DNA of 51,823 nt from assembly GCA_002102555.1 (NCBI GenBank), contig MCFL01000178.1:1-51823 (forward strand), read 5' to 3'. The notes under the pieces were generated by a model. It saw only the letters and a program-made list of their open reading frames with translations. It was not told the DNA's origin and searched no databases. Both the position numbers and the translations under genes were made by a program. The first letter of the stretch is position 1. Each line of letters opens with the position of its first letter. Shown here one piece after another: positions 34,134 to 42,815 of this stretch. Origin of the DNA: Catenaria anguillulae PL171. Lineage: Eukaryota > Blastocladiomycota > Blastocladiomycetes > Blastocladiales > Catenariaceae.

Positions 34134-35264
34134 ATGGTTATATTCTCTGCCCTCACAGCTTCAGACGCGCCGGCTCGCCCACCGACGTTCGATGAGCGTA
34201 TGGCCACAATCCGCTCAAAGAAGGGCTTTCTCATCGAGTGCGTCGACATTTCAGGGCAAGCCGCGACGCATGCCCGTCTGATCCACGATTCACGATTCGG
34301 TGTTTCTTGCACATAGCATGGATGGAGTGATTTACCACGGCAAACAAGTTGCTTCCCGGGCGCAAAGGAGTTTATGAGTGGATGGTGCGAAACAAAGCTT
34401 TTCATCTTTGTCACCAACAACTCGATTCCCACGCCAAGGGAGTTGCACGAAAAGTTGATGCGGTATGGCATCGATGTCCCCGAGGCGCAATTCTATACGT
34501 CCTCCATGTGTACCGCAAGGTTCTTGAGGTACGGCTCGCCTGTTTCCTTGCCACGAGGCAATACAAGAGTGTGTATCGCTCACCTCTGCATCGCTCACCT
34601 GCAGCAAACAAAAACCGGGCGGTCCTGTTTTGTGATTGGCGAAGCTGGTCTGCACTATGCTTTGTACTCGGCGGGACTTACTATGGACGACCGCAACCCG
34701 GACTGGGTCGTGATTGGCGACGGATTCGGGCTCAACTACGAAAAGGTTTGTGCGCGTTCTCGTTTCCGGTATTGACACTCCCGCTTCACTCACTCACCGG
34801 CGGACCACAAAAAATAGATGGCCAAGGCTGTCAAGCTCGTCAACCAAGGCTCGGCTCTCATTGGCACCAACCCCGACATCAACGCGGTGACCGAGGACAC
34901 GCTGATCCCCGCATGTGGCTCTTTTGTCTCATCCATCGAAGTTGCCACGGGCAAGAAGGCACTACTACTCGGGAAGCCTTCAAGTTTGATGCTCCGAGGT
35001 GCTCAAAGGATCCTCAATTTGCAGCGTTCAGACGTCTGCATGAATTGGCGACCGAATGGACACAGACATCTTGGGTGGAATTTACGCAGAGTTGGATACG
35101 GTGCTCGTGTTGACGGGGTGTGGACCAAGAAGCATGACTTGAAGAACTTTTCGTATGCGCCGTTCATGGTGACGGATGCGGTGGGCGATTTGGTGCCGTC
35201 TGGCGAGCTTGCAAAGCAGGACGCCAAGCCAGCCAAGGATGAGGGGGTTGGTTGTGGGAACTAG
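34134..35264 (+). CDS. NagD/PHO13-type phosphoglycolate or p-nitrophenyl phosphatase, frame-disrupted
   Basis: A HAD phosphatase with C2 cap, related to yeast Pho13 and animal PGP, which clears phosphoglycolate-type side products. Exon 1 (34134-34237) ends KKGFLI and joins in phase 2 over a 79-nt intron to [11 protein letters not shown] at 34317, giving motif I DMDGV. Further blocks: [24 protein letters not shown] (motif II), introns 34529-34604 and 34746-34817, [54 protein letters not shown] and [15 protein letters not shown] (motif III Lys). Motif IV ([23 protein letters not shown]) is seen only in the third frame at about 35045-35125. Between 34340 and 35130 the conserved text needs about six single-base frame changes, several in T, G or A runs, so assembly error is likelier than a pseudogene. 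The end is [23 protein letters not shown] and an acidic tail. Confidence 0.8.
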
Positions 35265-36039
35265 GCTAAAGACGTGGCCCAGAATCGGCGGGATTGTGTT
35301 ACTAATTTGCCATATTCCTTGCTCAATTGTTTTTTTTTTTCCGTCATTGTAACTTGCGTACTTGCTTCACTTTGGTACAAGGTATACTGTGATTTCGTTG
35401 CTTTCATGAGGGTATTGCGTCGGGCGTGGTGAGCACCGTCAAGCGACAAACCCTTCTGACCATTGTTAATCCTCCTTACCATCGGCTCGCGCGCAGTCAA
35501 ATATGCATCTGCCCCATGAGGCAACTTGAAGACTGCCCGTTTCCCACATTCACTTTCCCATCGAGGTTCAACGATCCGAACAGACCAACGCCGACGAACG
35601 CCCGGCCTTTCACGGTCTTGGCCCTGGTCATCAAGATCTTATTGACATCTGAGCTGAAGCCGCCAGAAGCCGCCCCGGAACTGAAAGCAGATTGCCTGTC
35701 GGTACATATATATTTTGCCTCGGTATCATGTACCGACATGCCCATGCCCATGCCCCGTCGCCCCGCCCTCGCGGCCCAGAGAAGGCTCGATCTCGACTTG
35801 CCATACCGATGAATTTCTCACGGTCATGTGGAAATGTTCTCGCTCGAATAGCCTGGTCGGCATCTCTCCTGCCCATATCTGGTGTTCTTTCCATTCACAG
35901 CTTGTGATATACTTGGATGTACTTGATTATAATGAATTGACTACTTCCATATATAGAATGAATGAAGAAACCAGATCAAGATGACAAGATAAAACGCCCA
36001 CCAAACTTCCTCTAGTATACAAACAAATGTGAAATCGCC
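35265..36039. other. gene-poor interval
   Basis: No supported gene. A minus frame at 35751-35497 reads FSSDVNKILMTRAKTVKGRAFVG in part but has no family I recognise. There is a T run at 35330-35340, and 35900-36020 is AT-rich. Confidence 0.35.
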
Positions 36040-36855
36040 TTTGCTCCCCGGCAACAATCAAAACCAGAGGCCCCCCCGAGCGACAACCTGGACTCGATGC
36101 GCGCAAGACTTGAGGCGGACCGGACCAGACCGAGCACCATGCAGGGCAGGGGTCGTGGCAGAAGTGGAGACAAGCAAGAGGAAAAACAGGGCAAGGAGAG
36201 GACGAATTCGAGGACGCGGGCGCTTTGGGGATGAACTAAGTTGGTGGCAGCACCATCAGAGGGGGTACGAATGGGTGGGCACGAGGCGGGGAATACGGAA
36301 CGAGGGGGCAGACATGAAAAGACAAGAAGAAGAGAACAAAACACTAGCGGCTCGAGATGAAAAAAAAGAGAAACAAAGCGTGTGAGATGCTGTGCAGCAG
36401 AGCGCTGCGATTAAAGCAGGAGGGCAAGACACGGTCAGGGTGCATGTGGCGGCCAGCGCGGCAGTCCCAACGAATGGAGGAGAAGGAAACAAAAAGTACA
36501 CATGTAGAGGGGTGGGAGGTGGTGAAATGTGGGACAGTTGCCGGCGGCAATGGATTGGCGCGAGCACGTGAAACCGAGTGCATCAGTTGGTGGCAGGGGA
36601 TGGATCAGGGGGCAGGTTGGGTGCGCATGTCGACAAGGACAAAAGAAAAAGAAGACAGCGATCGGCCGAGCAAGAACAATGGACAAGAAACGCGGCCGAG
36701 GACAGCGCCCGAAGAAGAAAGAAAATGGTCAAGAGGTGACACGCTCTGCCATGACGAGCACAACCAACCAAGGAGAAAAAAAAAGGGGGATAAACCTCGC
36801 AAGAGGTTTCTGGCGAGTACGACCCGCACAACGCGCAACCTCCCTTGAACAACAA
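36040..36855. other. purine-rich strand-asymmetric tract downstream of the 633-residue gene
   Basis: For about 800 bp the plus strand is dominated by G and A (for example GAAGAAGAGAACAAAAC, and AAGAAAAAGAAGACAGCG near 36648), so the minus strand is pyrimidine-rich. Plus-strand open frames here are Lys/Arg/Glu/Gln/Gly strings without family similarity and are best taken as composition artefacts. The tract begins right at the 3' end of the minus-strand gene at 36864, whose transcript would carry a long C/U-rich 3' region. Confidence 0.6.
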
Positions 36856-36863
36856 CGGTGTCC

Positions 36864-38765
36864 TTAAGCGCAATCAAAGGTGGTCGCTGGCACCCGGACC
36901 GCTACAGTGTACCTTCCACCAGCCAACGAGTACAGGTCGGCATCCGACCACAACGAGGCATCGGCCGTCTTGTTGCACTCGGCGTCGGGGTTGTTTTGGT
37001 CGTGAATGACCGTGACATCGGGGGGCGCCTGGTGCAACACGCGCGAGTAATCGGGCGACGACACGGAAAACTGGCCACGCAAAAACGCCATGGCCACACC
37101 ACCAAGGGTCCTACCCGATGCTGTACGCAAGCTTGCAAGGTGCACGCCCATGTTGTTGGCCACATGGTCGTGGAGCATTTGCAAGTGCTGCTCGACCTCG
37201 TCCTCCATCATGTCCTCAAACGTCGACTTGGCGACGCCCACGGGCAGTTCCGGGTCCACGTCGCGCAGGCCTGCTTGTGGGCACGTCACGCCAGAGTACA
37301 TGTCATGAGTGCCGACCACAGACATTTCGTCGAGCGTCGCCAGCGTCGGCGGAGCGCTGGCAGCGGGAAAAGCTGTTGGGGCTTGGACGGGGGACAAGAG
37401 CAACGGCGTCGAGTCAATGTCCATTGCATCCTCTGGGTCTTGAATGAACCCACCGGCCGTGGGCAAGGGCGAGGTTTGCGGCGACACATTGGGCGACAGT
37501 TGCGCGCTCGACACGTGCGACGACGACGCAGGCAGGTTGAGGGTGCCGCCCTGGTTCATGAGCGGCGACGGCGGCGGCGTGAGCCCGCCGGCAGATGCCA
37601 CGGCAGTTGCCGGCTGGTCAGAGTCGCCCGCTGGCACCGCAGACACACCAGGCAGTTTGAGCGGGGCGCCGGCGATCACATAGACTTGGTCGTAGATGAA
37701 GCGCGACGAGATGACCGAGAGGATAAAGTTCATGACACAAGGCAACGGGATCGGAAACACGGTCGGGTAAGGAAGTTGTGGAAGACCCGTGGTAGGATCG
37801 ATTTGGAACGCGACATGGTTGGTGCTATCGTTGGCCGAGTTGCCGAGGGCTGTGGACCCGCTCATGGGTGCCGATGTGGCCGAAAGCGCGAGCACATCGG
37901 ACGACGATGCTGTACGAGATGCAAATGATCCGCTGCGCGACCCCATGAGCGACGACATGCGACGAACCGATGTGCGACGGGCGATGGCCGTCGTCTGCTC
38001 GGGGAACAAGGCCGAGGTCGCTGCCTGGACAGGGCAGGCAAGCGCAAGCGATGCGGCATCGAGCGGCAAGTACGGCAGCTCTTCGGCGAGAACGCCAAAC
38101 CGGATAATCACTTCATGCGAGAGCAGGTCGTGGCCCTTCAAATCCACCTCGACGGGGCGGACATAGCATACTTTGCGAATGTGCTTGCGCGCAACAATGG
38201 GTGCGAGTTGCTGTTGCACGTCAGGAATGGGCGAAGTCGGGTCCAGGTGGACATACCAGGCAACGGGCGCAGGGACCGTCAGCCGGTCGACCCAGGGGTC
38301 AATGTGGTCCGGTGGGGCAATGGCATCAAATGACGAGACGACTGGGATACCGAGCGCGCGCAGCTCGGCGATGGTGGCGTGAAGCACATCAAACTCTGGT
38401 TGGGCTTCTGGCTCGAGAGGTGGCGAGGCCGGGCCTTGAGGCTGCTGCTGTTGCTGCTGCTCGGCATTGTTGTTGTTGGTGGTGGCTTCGGCGTTGGTAT
38501 TGGCGGCGGTGGGCTCATACTTTGTCGGGCGCTCCGTTGTCGGGTCGTAGGCGGCCTTCGGGGCAGCGTCGAGTTTCGGGGCGGCGGCGGTCAGGGCAGT
38601 GGCCTTGATGCGGTCTTCGGCATGGGGCGAGATGACCGAGAGCTGGAGGAGGTCAAAGGACGACTTGTGGCGAATAATCTCGACAATGAGATTGGCAGCG
38701 AGGGAGAGTGTGGAGCGGTCCAGTGGGCCGACGACAATGTGAGAGGGCTCAAACAAGTCTCCCAT
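36864..38765 (-). CDS. hypothetical protein, 633 residues, possible Rossmann-like fold
   Basis: A single uninterrupted exon from MGDLFEPSHIVVGPLD to TTFDCA. Structured stretches are separated by Ser/Pro/Gln-rich linkers. Segment 1 is residues 1-50 (SHIVVGPLDRSTLSLAANLI, LLQLSVISPH). A glutamine/asparagine linker follows, then segment 2 at about residues 125-250 (FDVLHATIAELRALGIPVVS, VAWYVHLDP, IRKVCYVRPVEVDL, EVIIRFGVLAEELPYLPLDAA). Segment 3 is near residue 345 (CVMNFILSVISSRFIYDQVYV), and segment 4 is C-terminal (STFEDMMEDEVEQHLQMLHD, YTVAVRVPATTFD). Alternating strands and helices in segments 1 and 2 recall an NmrA-like NAD(P)-binding domain, but the glycine motif is not convincing, so this is only a suggestion. 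No transmembrane helix or signal peptide. The coding frame is clean, so the gene is probably real. Confidence 0.75.
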   Translation of the reverse strand: MGDLFEPSHIVVGPLDRSTLSLAANLIVEIIRHKSSFDLLQLSVISPHAEDRIKATALTAAAPKLDAAPKAAYDPTTERPTKYEPTAANTNAEATTNNNNAEQQQQQQPQGPASPPLEPEAQPEFDVLHATIAELRALGIPVVSSFDAIAPPDHIDPWVDRLTVPAPVAWYVHLDPTSPIPDVQQQLAPIVARKHIRKVCYVRPVEVDLKGHDLLSHEVIIRFGVLAEELPYLPLDAASLALACPVQAATSALFPEQTTAIARRTSVRRMSSLMGSRSGSFASRTASSSDVLALSATSAPMSGSTALGNSANDSTNHVAFQIDPTTGLPQLPYPTVFPIPLPCVMNFILSVISSRFIYDQVYVIAGAPLKLPGVSAVPAGDSDQPATAVASAGGLTPPPSPLMNQGGTLNLPASSSHVSSAQLSPNVSPQTSPLPTAGGFIQDPEDAMDIDSTPLLLSPVQAPTAFPAASAPPTLATLDEMSVVGTHDMYSGVTCPQAGLRDVDPELPVGVAKSTFEDMMEDEVEQHLQMLHDHVANNMGVHLASLRTASGRTLGGVAMAFLRGQFSVSSPDYSRVLHQAPPDVTVIHDQNNPDAECNKTADASLWSDADLYSLAGGRYTVAVRVPATTFDCA

Positions 38766-41167
38766 TGAAATTGGAAATGTGGATTACGACGGTTGGGCGG
38801 TTGGGGGCGACTGCACAGAGTGTCGAGTGCGGGTACGGGGCGAGCGAGTGTGGCCGTGAGAAGGAGAGCTCGAATACGATGGAGTGTGGGAATGGATTGA
38901 TATTCGATGTGAAAGTCACACGTGCTCTGCTGTGCTGTGCTGTATTGGTTTGGTTGACGAGTGTGGAATGTGATGACGTTCTTTCGGCTTCCCCACTGGT
39001 TGGCGACGACGGCGAGGGAATCAAGGACTGGCTGGAGGATAAAAAATATTAATAAATCAATGCAAGATTAATACCATGTCCATCCATGTCATGAGGAAAC
39101 AGGAAATACGAGCGAAATCGGGAGGATCTTTGGCTAAATGAGAAGAAATTCGACCCTGACCCTGACCCAGAAACTTGTGGCCGTGTCCCCTCGCCTTGCA
39201 ACGTGGCTGCAGCCAACAAACCCTCGCCTGGCCTGCAGGGCAAAGTTCGGTTGGCTGGGCTTGCTTCCGAAAGCTTCATCAGTCCGGGTCAAATCGTTCG
39301 CCGTGTGGACGCCGACCGCTCAAAGAATCGAGGTTCAGGAGAAACTGCCAGTGACTGGTTCAGGGAGACGTGGGTCGAGCGGCTGCCCACCGCCCACTGG
39401 ACCGAAGGCAGCAATGAGCAAGTCGATTGAAGTTTGCATTGAAGCGGGGGTCATGTTGGTGGTGAATGCGATTTTGAATCACTCGCCCGGCACGGAAGAG
39501 GAGCGAATCATGGGCAGATGGCCCTACGATCGAGCCAGGAGCAAAGGAAAGGAAGGGCCAAGCGCTCAACACCTAGCGAGCAGAGGAAATATATGGAGAA
39601 CACACCTTCTTTCAGGCGGCAGAATGTGTGACTGAGGAGACCGTTATGGGTTTTGGGGGCGCAATCCAGCCGGACAGTGTGCATTCAAAGTAAGGAAATA
39701 CTATGGTAGTGAATACAGGTGCAGGTGAGGCAAACCGGGAGCGAGGGAGGGATTCTTTGACAGGGAGAGCTCGCCCTTTTGTACTTGTGGTGGTGGCGGC
39801 GGCGGCTCTTTGTTGTTTTCCATCCAGTTCACCGCCGATGATAAGGTTGGCCAGGCACAATCACCAACTGGCATGCACTGTTGCACTGTTGTTGACACGT
39901 CTCGGCACTGGACTACATGCATATGACCGCGACGGCACGCCAAGTGGGCGAGGGTTGAGCGGTCGTTGGTCTGGCCACTTGCAGCACAACTTCCGTCGCA
40001 TTTCCAGCGTCGACTTCAGTGGATTACAAATGACTCGGGATCGGAATGGCTGTCTCTCAATTGACCCCAGCCGTCCTATGATCCCAAATTACTTCTGGTT
40101 CACATGGCCTCCGGCTGGCTTTGCATTTGTCATTCCTTTCCGCCTTGCAATTGAGTCCTCGGGTCTGAATATGGGGAGCAAGCAGGCTTGAGAAAACGTG
40201 TCTTTTGCATGCTACACAACAGAAAGTGTGGGGGAGTGGGCACGAGTCGAGATCGACATGGGCGACGCGTTGTGCGCGTCCGCACCCCACTACCATCACT
40301 CTTGACCATTCACACGACACCACTCGAGCCGCTCGGCAACGCCCTCGCCCAACACCAGCCTCCGGTCCCTTCCAGAAGCTTGAGAGCGCTATCTTATCCA
40401 CGCGGTTGGGCACTGGCGACATGCCACCACATTTGCCGTTCTGCCGATTCTGTTCCTCATCGCGCCACATGAATCCCATTCAACGTTACGAAATGTGCAC
40501 GACACTGGCAAACGACCATGAGCGAAAGGCCCAACAGCAGACTTCACCTTCAGTGAGCCAGAGGGTTGCATGCGATGACCAGGGCATACTTGCCTGACCC
40601 ACCAATCCAACGCCCTCGCACGCCTGGACTCAAGTGCGAGGGGGGGGGGTCACTGGCCACCAAACAGAACGTGCCAATTACGACAGACCTCCCCCGCTCT
40701 CAAGTTCCAATGTGAATCCGACTGGGGAGACGGGCAACCAATTCGATTCGACGGGCCATTCGGCCAAGTTTGCGCCCTCATGTGGCGGCGGTGGCCGTGG
40801 GCCGTCAACCTGGGAGGTAGCGGGCAAGCTGCCTGATTCATCATGATGGCATGAACCTTTGCTCTTGACCTTTGGACCTGTGTACTTTGCATCGACTGTT
40901 GCGCCATGTTCTTTTCGACTTGATGTGACATTTCGATCCATTTCTTCACGACGATTTTGATGGCACCTGTTCTTTGCTTGCTTGTGTGAAGCCCCCTTCC
41001 CTGATAGAATACGTGGAGGATGATGACTCACTGGCACAGTGGTGCCTCGATCAGACCAGAGCCATGTTGGAGCATTGCCTCTGGATTCAATGTTCTTCGA
41101 CTCTCAAGCAATTTATACTCTGCGAACTCGCGCACCAACCCTAAGCAACATTCTGAAATCATATGTA
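38766..41167. other. long gene-poor interval (2.4 kb)
   Basis: The largest stretch without a defensible gene. Open frames at 39138-39635 (+), 39703-40191 (+) and 40057-40479 (-) overlap in opposite strands, have low-complexity or random composition and match nothing I know. Notable bits are a GGC/GGT run near 39785-39802 and a run of nine or ten G at about 40640. The left edge should hold the promoter of the 633-residue gene and the right edge that of SUB1. No tRNA or repeat array was found. Confidence 0.45.
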
Positions 41168-41847
41168 ATGCGATCCAAGTCATCCGCTGATGCTCCCAAA
41201 TCCGCCGCGACGCTGCCCAAGAAGCGCAAGCAGGACGTGGACTCTGACGACAACTCTGACGTCGAAGCTCCGGCCGGCACCAGTAGCGATGCCGACAAGT
41301 CGGCCGCTGATGTGCGTGCCATTTCCCCAGTGTCCCGTCATCTTGTTGCTGACCGTGACTCGCTTCGAATCCAATTCCAACTCGAATTGGAACACATGCC
41401 TAGGCCAAACCGCCCGCCACCAAGAAGCAAAAGACCAAGAATGTGCCCGAGCCGCAAGAGAACAGGGACAAGGAAATCTACTACGATGTACGCGCGCCGC
41501 AGACGCATCTCTATGAGTCAATTTCTCCGTCGGGCTCCTCATCAACCTAATCCACTGTGTTAATCGATTCCATTCATCAGCTCGGTGGCAAGAAGCGTAT
41601 CACTCTTCGCGATTTCAAGGGCAAGAGTTATGTCGACATTCGCGAATTCTATGGTGACGATGCCGATCTCAAGCCGGGCAAAAAGGGTCCGCTCTTTCAT
41701 TCTTTTATCTTGGCATCCCGAGGATTGTTGGTTCGGGTGCAATCTGACTCGACCTTTTCTGATTTGAAAGGTATCATGCTCAGTTTGGAGACGGCGGCTG
41801 CGCTACGAGATGTTTTGAATGATCTGGACGAGCTCAAGAGTTCGTAA
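41168..41847 (+). CDS. SUB1: transcriptional coactivator PC4/SUB1
   Basis: A single-stranded-DNA-binding coactivator of RNA polymerase II transcription. Exons 41168-41311, 41404-41487, 41581-41686 and 41771-41847 (introns 92, 93 and 84 nt, all phases consistent) give 136 residues. The N-terminus is Ser-rich and basic/acidic ([14 protein letters not shown]), typical of the regulated tail. The PC4 fold then reads [55 protein letters not shown] and ends NDLDELKSS. The KKRI..R.FKGK..VDIREFY core and the PGKKGI.L turn are diagnostic. The two last introns are multiples of three, but splicing is clearly required because the PGKKGI block is otherwise interrupted. Confidence 0.94.
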
Positions 41848-42112
41848 TTGTACAGTGTGATTGTGTGCCATTGAGTGTGCCCAGATATGCAGATATGAAA
41901 TCAAGCGATTTCGGTGCTGTGGGATCCATGTTGACTGGAGAGGCAATGGCAAAAACAGCAGAAGGCAAAACATCTAAAGCATTCCGTCATCTGTGAGAGC
42001 CTATGTATAAAGGGCGGCAGGGATGCCGGAAAGAATGTACAAGTGGGATTGAAACAGTTCGCTCATCGTCAATGAGACAACGGGATGGACCGAGAGCTCG
42101 GGTCCAGCGGGG

Positions 42113-42412
42113 CTAACTTGCTTTATTTCCTCGGAAACGATAGCGCATATCCAGCTGTTGTTCAAGAGAACCATTGCTAGTTTTAAGCTTTCCTATGTTT
42201 TGTCGGTAAACCAAGGAGACATAAAGTGTACGTACCATCTCACGCTTGCACTCGAAAAACGCTCGTTGCAATTGACGGCACTCATATCCAACCAGGTCCG
42301 AGTTTTCCGGCTGCAAGCATTCGGTGAATGACTTGTTGTGCTTCTCGATGCAGTCCGAGGCCAGGATACAGTCAATCATTTCTTGCCGAAGCTTTTTGCA
42401 TGACGAGGACAT
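42113..42412 (-). CDS. COA5: cytochrome c oxidase assembly factor COA5/PET191
   Basis: A small twin-CX9C-type protein of the mitochondrial intermembrane space needed for complex IV assembly. Exons 42412-42236 and 42154-42113 give 72 residues. Cysteines lie in SCKKLRQEMIDCILASDC and in CLQ, YECRQLQRAFFECKREM, and the protein ends LDMRYRFRGNKAS, the conserved COA5 end. The 81-nt intron is a multiple of three with no stop, so an unspliced reading of 99 codons is open; the family length and the EM|LDMR junction argue for splicing. It is divergent from the Sld2/tubby gene, with about 400 bp between starts. Confidence 0.93.
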   Translation of the reverse strand: MSSSCKKLRQEMIDCILASDCIEKHNKSFTECLQPENSDLVGYECRQLQRAFFECKREMVRTLYVSLVYRQNIGKLKTSNGSLEQQLDMRYRFRGNKAS

Positions 42413-42815
42413 GATTGAAGGCTTGCGAAAAATGCCTGGATGGGGTCAGAATAGAGTTGGCAGCGGAGCTCGATGGGCAGGTGTGCGGTTGAAGAGGTAA
42501 CTGTGAATCCTGGTCGGATTCTTGTGCATTGCCTTGACTGCAAATCCGATCTACAGTGTCAACATTGCATAGGTTTTATGTGAGATTGTTCTTCTCATTC
42601 AATTCCCATCCATGGGTCCTTGAGTAGATCACAGTTTACATACATCGATCGACGCATGGCTCCTCGATCCATCTGAGGTCGACGCGTCATCGATGTTGTT
42701 ATGTACGTTCGCGTACATTGGATTCCCGAGCAGACTGTATCCTCTTCGTGAAACCGAGACTCTTGCAGATATTTACCCGGAAATACGTAGACGTGATGAA
42801 TGGATAGAAGTCAAA
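42413..42815. other. intergenic region between divergent COA5 and Sld2/tubby genes
   Basis: A 403-bp head-to-head interval that should contain both promoters. The plus-strand frame stays open back to an ATG at 42693 (MLLCTFAYIGFPSRLYPLRE), which could add 41 residues to the Sld2/tubby protein, but that stretch is not conserved with either domain. Confidence 0.5.

Noticed and set aside
36029-36867. Plus-strand Lys/Arg/Glu-rich open frames
   Set aside because: They arise from the purine-rich composition, overlap each other in several frames and lack conserved motifs.
39138-40597. Several 100-165 codon frames on both strands
   Set aside because: They overlap in opposite orientation, start and stop without splice-compatible partners, and show no recognisable domain.
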